Shown piece after piece: positions 15,711 through 23,368 of a stretch of 23,368 bases of DNA. Positions within the stretch are counted from its first letter, which is position 1. The number at the start of each line of letters is the position of its first letter. This stretch comes from Polaromonas sp. (lineage in GTDB: Bacteria; Pseudomonadota; Gammaproteobacteria; Burkholderiales; Burkholderiaceae_C). Where the stretch lies: NCBI GenBank assembly GCA_023259235.1, contig JAHFQQ010000008.1, forward strand, positions 1 to 23,368. The letters are read 5' to 3'. The notes beneath the pieces are model-generated. The model saw nothing but the letters and a program-made list of their open reading frames with translations. It ran no database searches and had not been told where the DNA came from. The position numbers and the translations under genes are program-made.

Positions 15711-16763
15711 ATGATCACCCCAACCCTGCTCGGCAAGCGAATACTTGCACACCTGTCCGACATGTCACCTGCCTATTTCGGCATGGCGATGGCAACTGGA
15801 ATCGTTTCTCTCGCGGCCCATCGCCTTGGCATGCCAGGCCTCGCCTTGGTTCTTTTTCAGCTCAACGTTGCAATCTATGGCGCACTCTGGCTCTTGACCG
15901 TGTTGCGCATGGTTTATTATCCGCGCCACTTCTTTGCGGACATGATTGATCATCTGCGCGGACCGGGTTTCTTCACCATGGTGGCCGCCTCCAGCATTCT
16001 GGGGAGCGAGTTCGTGGTGCTGACCGCCAGCTATCGGGCCGGCGGGGCCCTGTGGGGCGTGGCGCTCGTGCTCTGGATCGCGCTGACCTACACCATCTTC
16101 ACCGCCTTCACAATCAAGCAGAAAAAACCAACCCTTGACAAGGGAATCAGCGGTGGCTGGCTGCTCGCGGTGGTGGCGACACAGTCAATTGCGGTGCTCA
16201 GTGCACTGCTCGCCGCGCACATCGACCAGCCCTACAAGCTGGAGCTGAACTTTTTTGCCCTCTCCATGTGGCTGTGGGGCGGCATGCTGTACATCTGGAT
16301 GATGTCGCTCATCTTCTACCGCTATACCTTCTTCCTGTTTTCCCCGGACGACCTTTCACCACCGTATTGGATCAACATGGGCGCCATGGCGATTTCCACA
16401 CTGGCCGGCGCCCTGTTGATCATCAACGCACCAGACGCGCCATTCCTGCTGTCACTGCTGCCGTTTCTTAAAGGATTTACGGTTTTTTACTGGGCTACCG
16501 GAACCTGGTGGATTCCCATGCTGCTGATTCTCGCCCTGTGGCGTCATCTCTACAAACGATTCCCGCTGAGATACGACCCGCTTTATTGGGGTGCTGTTTT
16601 TCCGCTCGGCATGTATGCAGCCAGCACCCACGAAATGATCACGGCATTGGCATTCAGTTTTCTCGGTTTCCTGCCCCCGATCTTTCTGTACGCGGCGCTC
16701 ACTGCGTGGATAGCCGCATTTTCCGGCTTTGTTTTCGACTTGTTGCGCCGTTTCAGGACGTAG
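15711..16763 (+). CDS. TehA/SLAC1-family transporter (tellurite-resistance/dicarboxylate type)
   Basis: This 350-residue inner-membrane protein has about ten helices. It begins with the family-typical LSDMSPAYFGMAMATGIVSL (about 12-31) and has PLYWGAVFPLGMYAASTHEM near the end; the paired pattern of PAYFGM(A)xxTG and WGxxFPxGMYA is characteristic of TehA/Mae1/SLAC1 proteins. The family holds anion channels, C4-dicarboxylate or sulfite exporters and tellurite-resistance proteins; the sequence does not settle which. ATG 15711 follows TGAGG with a suitable gap; the frame opens earlier at 15645 without support. The luciferase-like gene follows after 88 bases on the same strand and could be cotranscribed. 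Confidence 0.88.
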   Translation: MITPTLLGKRILAHLSDMSPAYFGMAMATGIVSLAAHRLGMPGLALVLFQLNVAIYGALWLLTVLRMVYYPRHFFADMIDHLRGPGFFTMVAASSILGSEFVVLTASYRAGGALWGVALVLWIALTYTIFTAFTIKQKKPTLDKGISGGWLLAVVATQSIAVLSALLAAHIDQPYKLELNFFALSMWLWGGMLYIWMMSLIFYRYTFFLFSPDDLSPPYWINMGAMAISTLAGALLIINAPDAPFLLSLLPFLKGFTVFYWATGTWWIPMLLILALWRHLYKRFPLRYDPLYWGAVFPLGMYAASTHEMITALAFSFLGFLPPIFLYAALTAWIAAFSGFVFDLLRRFRT

Positions 16764-16851
16764 CACCAGCTATTGCCAAAAACGATGCGCTCGACTCCCA
16801 TTCCCGAAGACCTGTGCCAGCACAAGTCAACACAACAACGACAATAGCAGG

Positions 16852-17853
16852 ATGAAAACACTTCAGAACGTTGCCTTGTCCATGCTCGATCTGGTTGCCG
16901 TGCGCGAAGGCGGAACGGTGGCCGATGCACTGGCCATTTCACTACGCACCGCGCAGCATGCCGAAGGTCTCGGCTTTGTCCGCTATTGGCTGGCTGAGCA
17001 CCATAACATGCCAGGCATCGCCAGTTCGGCCACCGCCGTGCTGGTAGGCTATATCGCGGGCGGCACGCGCACCATGCGGGTCGGCTCGGGCGGCGTGATG
17101 CTGCCCAACCACGCACCGCTGGTGGTGGCGGAGGCCTTTGGCACGCTGGCCGAACTCTACCCGGGGCGCATTGACCTGGGCCTGGGCCGTGCACCGGGCA
17201 CTGACCCGGCCACCCTGCGCGCGCTGCGGCGGGAACGGACCGAAACAGCCGACGATTTTCCGCAGGATGTGGCCGAGTTGCAGCGCCTGCTAGCCCCGGC
17301 ACAACCAGGCCAGCGGCTGATCGCCACGCCGGGTGCCGGCACCAATGTACCAATCTGGCTACTGGGCTCCAGCCTGTTTTCGGCGCAGCTGGCAGCCGAG
17401 CGCGGCTTGCCCTATGCTTTTGCCTCGCACTTTGCGCCGCGCCTGCTGCTGCAGGCGCTCACCCTTTACCGGCAGAACTTCCGGCCGTCGGCCACGCTGG
17501 CCAAACCCTATGTGGTAATCGGCGTGCCGCTGATTGCCGCGCCGACCGACGACGAGGCCGAGTACCTGGCCAGCAGCGTCCAGCAGCGTGTGCTTGGCAT
17601 CCTGCGCGGCGACCGGCGTGCTCTGCAGCCGCCGGTGGCACAGTTGAGCGCGCAACTGCATCCCCAGGAGCGTGCCGCGATCAGCGACTTTCTGGCCGCT
17701 GCCGTGATTGGCGGCCCAGAGACGGTGCAGCGTGGTCTGAACGCCCTGATGGAGGCCACCGATGCCGACGAGTTCATGCTGGTGTGTGATGTGTTCGATC
17801 CGGCCTTGCGGCTGCGTGCGCTGGATATTGCCGCGGCTGCACGCACGGCGTAA
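16852..17853 (+). CDS. Luciferase-like flavin monooxygenase (LLM class, YhbW-like)
   Basis: This 333-residue protein has the bacterial-luciferase TIM-barrel fold that uses reduced FMN or F420-type flavin. Marks are GFVRYWLAEHHNMPGIASSA (about 42-61), the RVGSGGVMLPNHAPLVVAE segment (about 77-95) and YPGRIDLGLGRAPGTDP (about 101-117), all standard for the YhbW-like group. Bacterial members with this pattern are uncharacterised or act on small carbonyls and sulfonates. ATG 16852 is the start used; AGG lies immediately before it, so ribosome binding looks weak. It converges with the SDR gene, whose stop is 18 bases away, and there is no terminator between them. Confidence 0.9.
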   Translation: MKTLQNVALSMLDLVAVREGGTVADALAISLRTAQHAEGLGFVRYWLAEHHNMPGIASSATAVLVGYIAGGTRTMRVGSGGVMLPNHAPLVVAEAFGTLAELYPGRIDLGLGRAPGTDPATLRALRRERTETADDFPQDVAELQRLLAPAQPGQRLIATPGAGTNVPIWLLGSSLFSAQLAAERGLPYAFASHFAPRLLLQALTLYRQNFRPSATLAKPYVVIGVPLIAAPTDDEAEYLASSVQQRVLGILRGDRRALQPPVAQLSAQLHPQERAAISDFLAAAVIGGPETVQRGLNALMEATDADEFMLVCDVFDPALRLRALDIAAAARTA

Positions 17854-17871
17854 GCTCAGCCTGCGCGAACC

Positions 17872-18621
17872 TCAACGCGCCAGATAGCCGCCATCGACCG
17901 GGTAGTAGGCGCCGGTCACAAAGGACGCCTTGTCCGAGGAAAGCCAAGCCACCAGTTCGGCGACCTCTTCCGCGCGGCCCAATCGGCCAATCGGGTGGGC
18001 GCCCACCAGCATCGAATGAGTGGCAGTATCCTGTTCCAGCCCGCTGATCATGGGCGTGTGAATGAAACCCGGGCCGACGGCATTGATGCGCACGCCCTGT
18101 GCGCTGTATTCCAGCGCGGCGGTTTGCGTCAACCCCAATACGCCATGCTTGGCTGCGGTGTAGGCCGGAGAGCCGGCCAAGCCTACTGCCCCCAGGATGG
18201 ACGCCATGTTGACGATGGAGCCGCCGCCGGTCTTGAGCATGGCGGCAATCTGGTACTTCATGCCGTAGAACACACCCGAGAGGTTGATGTTGATGACCTG
18301 CGTCCATCCGTCCAGCGGGTAGTCGGCCGTGGCTGCGGTCGGGCCCCCGATCCCTGCGTTGTTGCAGGCCACGTCGAGCCGGCCATAGTGCGCCACGGTC
18401 CGATTGACCAGTGCCTCGCCGTCTGCGGGCTTGCCGACGTCGGCCGCAACGAACAGGGCCTCAGCGCCCTGCGCTCGAACCAGCGCCGCCGTGGCCTGTC
18501 CCTCCTCGACATTGATATCGGACACCACCAGTCTGGCGCCTTCGCGCGCCCAGATCAGCGCGACGGCACGGCCGATACCCGACGAGGCACCCGTTACCAG
18601 CGCAACCTTGTTCTTCAACAT
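17872..18621 (-). CDS. Classical SDR oxidoreductase, FabG-like
   Basis: This 249-residue cytoplasmic NAD(P)-dependent dehydrogenase shows TGASSGIG (10-17), D35 after strand two (suggesting NAD(H)), NNAG (87-90), catalytic S141, Y154 and K158 (AYTAAKHG), and the usual C-terminal SSDKASFVTGAYYPVDGGY. Length and motifs are those of the FabG-type SDRs, which include glucose and cyclohexanol dehydrogenases and acetoacetyl reductases; the substrate is unknown. ATG 18621 has AAAGG seven bases upstream. It lies 152 bases downstream of emrB on the same strand, with an inverted repeat in between, so it may have its own promoter or be the tail of the efflux operon. Confidence 0.9.
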   Translation of the reverse strand: MLKNKVALVTGASSGIGRAVALIWAREGARLVVSDINVEEGQATAALVRAQGAEALFVAADVGKPADGEALVNRTVAHYGRLDVACNNAGIGGPTAATADYPLDGWTQVININLSGVFYGMKYQIAAMLKTGGGSIVNMASILGAVGLAGSPAYTAAKHGVLGLTQTAALEYSAQGVRINAVGPGFIHTPMISGLEQDTATHSMLVGAHPIGRLGRAEEVAELVAWLSSDKASFVTGAYYPVDGGYLAR

Positions 18622-18645
18622 GGAAAACCTTTCACGTTATTGCGC

Positions 18646-18680
18646 GGCCCGGTGCCGCAACCTTGCAGTCTTGCCGGGCC
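18646..18680. repeat. Inverted repeat in the leader of the SDR gene
   Basis: GGCCCGG (18646-18652) and CCGGGCC (18674-18680) are perfect complements, with GCAA/TTGC able to extend the inner pairing. It stands 25 bases upstream of the SDR start codon. It has no T tract on either side, so it could be an operator, an attenuator or part of the emrB 3' end. Confidence 0.45.
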
Positions 18681-18773
18681 CTGTGGAAATGCTGCAGGCG
18701 TCATTGTCCACCAGGCGCCGGCGCGCTGCCTGATCCTGCGCAACCCGTCAGGAAAAGGCAATTCTTCCTGGGC

Positions 18774-20336
18774 TTAATGGGCCCCAGCCGCCGCCCCGGC
18801 ACTGCTTGTACCAGCCTTGTTGTGCCGCGTCAGATACACCAGCGGGATCAATGCCAGGAAAATCACCGCGGAAATATAGAACACGTCGTTCGCCGCCAGC
18901 ATGAAGGCTTGCTGGTCCGCCAGCCGGTTGATTTGCGCCAGTGCCTGCTCGGGGCTCATGCCCGCGCTCACCATGCCCGTCAGGGTGCTGCGCACGGTCT
19001 GGTTGCCGTTGTTCACGGCTTCGGCCAGATGCGCATGGTGCATGGCAGCGCGATTTTCCCACAGCGTTGTCGTGATCGAGGTGCCGAAAGCGCCCGCCGT
19101 GATCCGCACAAAATTGGTCAGCCCCGAGGCCGCTGGAATGCGTTGCTGCGGCAAGCCCGACAGCGTGATGGTCACCAGCGGAATGAAGAAGAACGCCATG
19201 GCAATACCTTGCACAATGGTGGGCACCATGATGGTCCCGAAATCGGCCTGGGTATTGAAAAGCGAGCGCATCCACAGCACCAGCGCGAAGACCAGAAACG
19301 AGAAGATCGCAAAGGGACGGGCATCAAATCGGCCCAGGGCCTTGCCCACGATGGGCGACAGGATCAGCGCCAGCAGGCCCACCGGTGCCAGCACCATGCC
19401 GGCCTCGGTAGCGGTGTAGCCCATGTATTGCTGCAGCCACAGCGGCAACAGCACCACGTTACCAAAAAACAGGCCGTAGCCGACCGACGTGGCCACCGTT
19501 CCGGCCCAGAAATTACGGCCCTTGAAGAGCGTGAGGTCTACCACCGGATGTTTTTCGGTCAGCTCCCAGATCAGGAAGAAAATAAAACCGACCACGGCCG
19601 TCACCGCCAGCGCGACGATGACGCTGGAATGAAACCAGTCGAGATCCTTGCCTTTGTCGAGCATGATCTGCATGGCGCCGACCCAGATCACCAGCGCGAT
19701 CAGTCCGACGGTATCGATCGGCAGCTTGTGGATCACGTTTTCACGCTTGCGGAAAATACTCCAGATGGCAACGGCAGCGATGATGCCGACCGGGATATTG
19801 ATGAAGAAGATCCAGGGCCACGAGATGTTGTCGGTGATCCAGCCACCCAGCAGCGGCCCCACCACTGGAGCGATCAGCACCGTCATGGACCACATGGCCA
19901 TGGCCAGCCCCGCCAGCGCCTTCGGATAACTCGCCAGCAGCAGCGACTGCGACAACGGGATCATCGGACCGGCAACAAACCCCTGAAACGCGCGAAAGCC
20001 GATCAGCGTCGTCATGTTGGGCGCCAGCCCGCACATCCATGAACTCAGCACGAACAGCAGGACACTGGTGACGAACACCCGCACCTGGCCAAAGCGCTGC
20101 GACAGCCAGCCCGTCAGCGGCACGGAAATGGCGTTGGCCACCGCAAAACTCGTGATGACCCAGGTACCCTGGTTCGGGCTCACTCCGAGGTCGCCCGCGA
20201 TGGCAGGCAACGAGACGTTGGCGATCGACGTATCGAGAATGTTCATGAAGGTGGCCGCCGACAGCGCCAGCGTGCCCCATGTGCGCATCGAGCCTTCCAG
20301 CGGCGGTTGCTCGATAAAGTTGGGGGTGGAGGCCAT
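18774..20336 (-). CDS. emrB: Multidrug efflux MFS transporter, EmrB (DHA2) family
   Basis: This 520-residue proton antiporter has about 14 helices and forms the inner-membrane pump of a tripartite system. DHA2/EmrB marks are FMNILDTSIANVSLPAIAGD (about 30-49), the motif A loop GWLSQRFGQVRVF, motif C in helix 5 (APVVGPLLGGWI), ISWPWIFFINIPVG at helix 6 and FKGRNFWAGTVATS in the middle loop. ATG 20336 follows AAGG. It lies 99 bases after emrA in the same direction. Substrates are likely hydrophobic weak acids or uncouplers as for EmrB or FarB, but this is family knowledge only. Confidence 0.93.
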   Translation of the reverse strand: MASTPNFIEQPPLEGSMRTWGTLALSAATFMNILDTSIANVSLPAIAGDLGVSPNQGTWVITSFAVANAISVPLTGWLSQRFGQVRVFVTSVLLFVLSSWMCGLAPNMTTLIGFRAFQGFVAGPMIPLSQSLLLASYPKALAGLAMAMWSMTVLIAPVVGPLLGGWITDNISWPWIFFINIPVGIIAAVAIWSIFRKRENVIHKLPIDTVGLIALVIWVGAMQIMLDKGKDLDWFHSSVIVALAVTAVVGFIFFLIWELTEKHPVVDLTLFKGRNFWAGTVATSVGYGLFFGNVVLLPLWLQQYMGYTATEAGMVLAPVGLLALILSPIVGKALGRFDARPFAIFSFLVFALVLWMRSLFNTQADFGTIMVPTIVQGIAMAFFFIPLVTITLSGLPQQRIPAASGLTNFVRITAGAFGTSITTTLWENRAAMHHAHLAEAVNNGNQTVRSTLTGMVSAGMSPEQALAQINRLADQQAFMLAANDVFYISAVIFLALIPLVYLTRHNKAGTSSAGAAAGAH

Positions 20337-20435
20337 GACGGAAGTGCCTTGAAGGAAACGCGATAAAGAAGGAGAGCGCTGTGCCAGGCCGGGTCAGGAA
20401 CAGTCCGGCGCGGCCCGGCTTGAACGTTTACAGGG

Positions 20436-21749
20436 TCATTTCAGCACAGTGACCGCCGCCGGGGCCGCCGCCAGCGTTTTGACCGCACCCGCCACGGACG
20501 TGTTCCTGGCTGCTCCAGCCGGTGCCGCTTTGACGACACCCCTGTTTGCGGCAATCACGCGGCGCACCTCGGCGTTGGCACCTTCGTCCAGCGCCGCATA
20601 GACCTGCGTCTGCGTCGGTGCCATGGCGCTCGGCGCATCGGCCAGCGTCTTGCCGTCCTTGTGGCTCACGTCCACGGTGGCATTCATCGACAGGCCCACA
20701 CGCAACGGATGCGCGGTCAGCTGCTGGGGATCGAGCGCGATGCGGACCGGCACGCGCTGCACCACCTTGATCCAGTTGCCGGTTGCGTTTTGCGCCGGCA
20801 GCAATGCGAAGGCCGCACCGGTTCCGGCACCGAGCCCCACCACATGTCCCTTGTATTCGACCTTGCTGCCATACACGTCGGCAGTCAGGGTGACGGGCTG
20901 GTCAATGCGGATATTGCGCAACTGCACTTCCTTGAAGTTGGCATCGACCCAGACCTGGTTCAAAGGCACGATGGACATCAGCGGCGTGCCGGCGGCCACG
21001 CGCTGGCCCAGCTGCACCGAGCGCCGCGCCACGTAGCCGTCCACCGGCGCCGGCATCACGGCACGCTGCGTGGCCAGATAGGCCTCGCGCACCTTGGCCG
21101 CAGCCGCCTGCACGCTCGGGTGCTGCTCGAGCGTGGTGCCCTCGGTCATGGACTGGTTGCTTGAGAGTTGTTCCCTGGCCGCGACCACGCCCGCCTGGGC
21201 TGCGGCCAATGCGCTTTGGGCAACGGCCAGCTGGGTCTGGGCATGGTTGAGCTCCTCTTTCGACACCGCGCCATTGCCCGCCAGCGACTGGCGCCGGTTC
21301 AGGTCTTCGTTGGCGCGGCCGATGTCGCTCTGCGCCTTCACCACGTCGGCTTCGCGCAGCGTGATCTGCGCCTGCAGCGTGCCATTGTTGGCGTATAGCG
21401 TGCGCACTTGGCGCACGGTCTGCCCAAGGTTGGCTTCGGCCTGCTCCAGCGCGACTTTGGCGTCCGCGGGATCGAACTTGACCAGCGGCTGGCCGGCGCG
21501 CACAAAGTCCGTGTCGTCGGCCATGATGGCCATCACCGTGCCGCTGATCTGCGGTGTGATCTGGATCACGTTGCCCTGCACATAGGCGTTGTCGGTGTCT
21601 TCGTAATGGCGCGCGACGATCCATTCGTAGGCGGCCCAGCCCAGGCCGGCCAGCACCACCACGGTGGCCAGCGTCATCAGCGCCTTCTTGCGTTTGGGGT
21701 TGCCGGCGGGAATGCTTTGATCTGCGGGGGTTTGCGTTGCGTCGTTCAT
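20436..21749 (-). CDS. emrA: Membrane fusion protein, EmrA/HlyD family
   Basis: This 437-residue periplasmic adaptor links EmrB to the outer-membrane channel. It has one helix at about 24-42, then RHYEDTDNAYVQGNVIQITP (about 47-66), the standard start of the EmrA lipoyl half-domain. A coiled-coil hairpin rich in Ala and Gln runs over about 100-220, the second lipoyl half is at about 234-262 (APVDGYVARR), and a beta-barrel follows (VWVDANFKE). The last 70 residues are Ala-rich and longer than in E. coli EmrA, of no known use. The gene lies 33 bases after the outer-membrane gene; the SD is weak (CGGAAAT). Confidence 0.93.
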   Translation of the reverse strand: MNDATQTPADQSIPAGNPKRKKALMTLATVVVLAGLGWAAYEWIVARHYEDTDNAYVQGNVIQITPQISGTVMAIMADDTDFVRAGQPLVKFDPADAKVALEQAEANLGQTVRQVRTLYANNGTLQAQITLREADVVKAQSDIGRANEDLNRRQSLAGNGAVSKEELNHAQTQLAVAQSALAAAQAGVVAAREQLSSNQSMTEGTTLEQHPSVQAAAAKVREAYLATQRAVMPAPVDGYVARRSVQLGQRVAAGTPLMSIVPLNQVWVDANFKEVQLRNIRIDQPVTLTADVYGSKVEYKGHVVGLGAGTGAAFALLPAQNATGNWIKVVQRVPVRIALDPQQLTAHPLRVGLSMNATVDVSHKDGKTLADAPSAMAPTQTQVYAALDEGANAEVRRVIAANRGVVKAAPAGAARNTSVAGAVKTLAAAPAAVTVLK

Positions 21750-21782
21750 GATGCTTGATTTCCGGGTGAATCGGGGGGTAAA

Positions 21783-23240
21783 TTATTTTTGTGCGGTGGT
21801 GGTGTCGGCCTGGTAACCGCCGCCGAGAGCGCGAATCAGCGCCACTTGCGTGTCCAGCGAACGCGCGCTCAGGTCCACGGCGAGGCGGCGCTGGCCGAGC
21901 ACACTGGTCTCGGCGGTCAACACGTTGAGGTAGTTGCCCAGCCCCGCCTTGTAGCGCTGCACGGCGATCTCGTAGGCGCTCTCGGCCGCGGCTTGCGCAG
22001 CACGCTGCTCCGTCTGCTGGCGCGCAATGGATTGCGAGGAGGCGACCTGGTCTGCCACATCGCGCACCGCGTCGATCACGGTGGCGTTGTAGCTCTCCAC
22101 TGCGGCATCCTGGTCGGCACTCTTGCCGCGCAGGTTGGCGCGCAGGCGGCCACCTTCGAAAATTGGCAGACGCAGCGCCGGGCCCACGCCCCATTGCTCG
22201 CTGCCGCTCTTGAACAGTTGCCCGAAGCCGAGGCTGGAGAAGCCGGCAAAGGCCACCAGGTTGATGTTGGGATAGAACTGCGCCTTGGCGTTAGCCACGT
22301 CCTTCGTGGACGCTTCGACGCGCCAGCGGGCCGCCACGATGTCGGCGCGGCGCCCCAGCAGATCGGCCGGGATCACTGGCGTGGTAGCTATTGATTTAAT
22401 AGCTGACAGCGAAGGAGGGATAAGGGCTTGCGCCGCATTGGGTTGCCCAACCAGCGCACCCAGCGCATTGCGGGTCAATGCGACTTGCTCCTGCAGCGCC
22501 TCGATCTGCTGGCGCGCGTCGGGCAGGCTGCCCTCGCTTTGACGCAGTTCTAGCTTGGTATCGAGCCCGGCGTTAAAACGATCATGCACCAGCGCCAGTG
22601 TTTCTTCGCGCTGGGCCAGCGTGCGGCGCGCCACAGCCAGTTGGTCGTTCAGGCGCGCCAGCTGGAAGTAGCTGCGCGCCACTTGGCTGGCCAGAAGCAC
22701 GCGCGCGGCCTGGGCATCGGCATCGGCTGCCTTGGCCGTGCCCAGCGTGGCGTCAAGGGCGGCGCGGTTCTTGCCAAAGAAATCAAGCTCCCAGCTGGCG
22801 TTGAGCTGCGCCGTGCCGGAATTCAGGATTTCGCCGCCCAGCGGCGGCGGGTAGATGTAGTTGGCGGTGAAGAGCTGGCGCGTCAGATCGACCTCGCCAC
22901 CCAGTTGCGGCCGCGTGGCAGCCCTGGCCACTTCAGTCACGGATTGAGCGCGTGCCAGCCGGGCCTGGGCCAGCTTCAGGCTTGGGCTGCTGGCAAGCGC
23001 CTGCGCGATCAAGCCATTGAGCTGCTCGTCGCCGAACTCGTGCCACCATTCGGCAGACACGCCAGGCTCAGCGGCACTCCCCGCCCCGGCAGCCAGGCCG
23101 AGCGCGGCCGGATCGCGCAAGGTGGATTGGGGCGCGATGCCGGTCATGTCGGCGCAGGCCGATAGGCCCAGCGCCAGCACGAGCGTGCCGAGCTTGAGGG
23201 CGCGCAGCGGTGCAGCCCCGGATTTTTTGTTATTTTTCAT
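21783..23240 (-). CDS. Outer-membrane efflux lipoprotein, NodT/OprM (TolC-like) family
   Basis: This 485-residue protein is the outer-membrane channel of the efflux system. The lipoprotein signal ends in LSAC with the lipidated Cys at 29. The mature part has the two OEP repeats: VSAEWWHEFGDEQLNGLIAQ starts the first, and ADLLGRRADIVAARWRVEAS (about 289-308) starts the second. This is the classic NodT-type pattern (LL..RPDI..AE), with R in place of P in RPDI. ATG 23240 is fixed by GGAG seven bases upstream and overlaps the marR stop by 11 bases. The open frame further upstream lies over marR in another frame. Residues about 269-286 (LIPPSLSAIKSIATT region) are encoded by a dispersed repeat. 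Confidence 0.93.
   Translation of the reverse strand: MKNNKKSGAAPLRALKLGTLVLALGLSACADMTGIAPQSTLRDPAALGLAAGAGSAAEPGVSAEWWHEFGDEQLNGLIAQALASSPSLKLAQARLARAQSVTEVARAATRPQLGGEVDLTRQLFTANYIYPPPLGGEILNSGTAQLNASWELDFFGKNRAALDATLGTAKAADADAQAARVLLASQVARSYFQLARLNDQLAVARRTLAQREETLALVHDRFNAGLDTKLELRQSEGSLPDARQQIEALQEQVALTRNALGALVGQPNAAQALIPPSLSAIKSIATTPVIPADLLGRRADIVAARWRVEASTKDVANAKAQFYPNINLVAFAGFSSLGFGQLFKSGSEQWGVGPALRLPIFEGGRLRANLRGKSADQDAAVESYNATVIDAVRDVADQVASSQSIARQQTEQRAAQAAAESAYEIAVQRYKAGLGNYLNVLTAETSVLGQRRLAVDLSARSLDTQVALIRALGGGYQADTTTAQK
22383..22434 (+). repeat. Dispersed repeat copy inside the outer-membrane factor gene
   Basis: AGCTATT (22386-22392) and AATAGCT (22398-22404) form a perfect seven-base inverted repeat around GATTT. 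They are followed by GACAGCG and GGATAAGGGCTTGCGCC. This is the best match in the window to the dispersed Comamonadaceae-type element. It lies antisense to the gene and is translated as an in-frame peptide at the junction of the two OEP repeats. Confidence 0.7.
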
Positions 23241-23368
23241 TCGATTCTCCAGGCGCCGCATGGGCCTGGGCGTTGTCCAGGATCCGGCGCAAATAACCTT
23301 TGAGGGTTTCCCATTCTTCATGCGTGAAACCTGCCAGGCAGGCGTTTTGGATGCGGGCAAGCACCGCG
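23230..23368 (-). CDS. MarR-family regulator, C-terminal fragment (5' end outside window)
   Basis: The last 45 residues of this gene are visible. They begin AVLARIQNACLAGFTHEEWE and continue TLKGYLRRILDN, the usual ending of MarR proteins, where the C-terminal helix completes the dimer interface. The frame is open to the right edge. Stop TAA (23232-23230) overlaps the start of the outer-membrane gene by 11 bases, so the two are translationally coupled. By position it should repress the OMF-emrA-emrB operon in the manner of EmrR or FarR; its operator lies outside the window. Confidence 0.85.
   Translation of the reverse strand, partial: AVLARIQNACLAGFTHEEWETLKGYLRRILDNAQAHAAPGESNEK

Noticed and set aside
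16769..16848. GCTATTG and CAATAGC facing each other between the TehA-like and luciferase-like genes
   Set aside because: Seven-base arms 66 bases apart can arise by chance and no mobile-element features lie between them.
18663..20042. Long open frame (459 codons) antisense to emrB
   Set aside because: Its His/Gln/Arg-rich product is a typical antisense shadow of a membrane protein gene.
20902..22194. Long frame spanning the emrA-OMF junction on the same strand
   Set aside because: It is a Gly/Arg/Ala-rich alternate frame of two well-supported genes.

Overview
The window reads as chromosome of a GC-rich betaproteobacterium, most likely Comamonadaceae (Polaromonas/Rhodoferax/Acidovorax type). 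This rests on protein character (GdhA, MiaA, the marR-OMF-emrA-emrB pump) and on short dispersed repeats built around AGCTATT-GATTT-AATAGCT that lie inside coding regions. I recall such repeats as common in that family. No phage, IS element, CRISPR array, tRNA or rRNA was recognised.

Layout. (1) 1-3330, plus strand: the 3' end of gdhA, a Bcr/CflA-type drug exporter, miaA, and a LolD/YbbA-like ABC ATPase. The last three are chained by overlapping start and stop codons. (2) 3351-3979: a 42-bp perfect palindrome and a minus-strand Hsp20 gene. The Hsp20 control region carries a possible heat-shock/sigma70 promoter, a near-consensus FNR box and a possible SD-masking hairpin. (3) 3986-6568: a large FtsX-type permease, the obvious partner of the ATPase. 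(4) 6584-13466: an AraC-family regulator facing a tight five-gene operon. The operon encodes a bile-acid/sodium-symporter-family (BASS) transporter, an extended SDR (epimerase-like), a classical SDR, a secreted hybrid protein (CnaB-like domain, one CxxCH heme site, seven-bladed Vgb-like propeller) and an MFS transporter. This is the best candidate for an undescribed system. (5) 13467-15087: a small unknown ORF and an AttH/CrtC-like lipocalin-fold secreted protein. (6) 15088-15710: about 620 bases without a convincing gene. (7) 15711-17853: a TehA/SLAC1-family transporter and a luciferase-like monooxygenase. (8) 17872-23368, minus strand: a classical SDR, EmrB, EmrA, a NodT-type outer-membrane lipoprotein and the C-terminus of a MarR regulator, i.e. 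a complete tripartite efflux operon with its regulator at the window edge.

How it may work together. The ATPase, FtsX permease and AttH-like protein resemble the AttEFGH set (lipoprotein-release-type ABC transporter plus lipocalin-like secreted protein). Here the set is interrupted first by hsp20 and then by the AraC/BASS operon. The BASS operon looks like a self-contained route for one substrate: uptake, two NAD(P)-dependent conversions in the cytoplasm, a periplasmic heme/propeller protein and an exporter. The substrate cannot be read from sequence. All functions are homology judgements made by eye; no database search was run.
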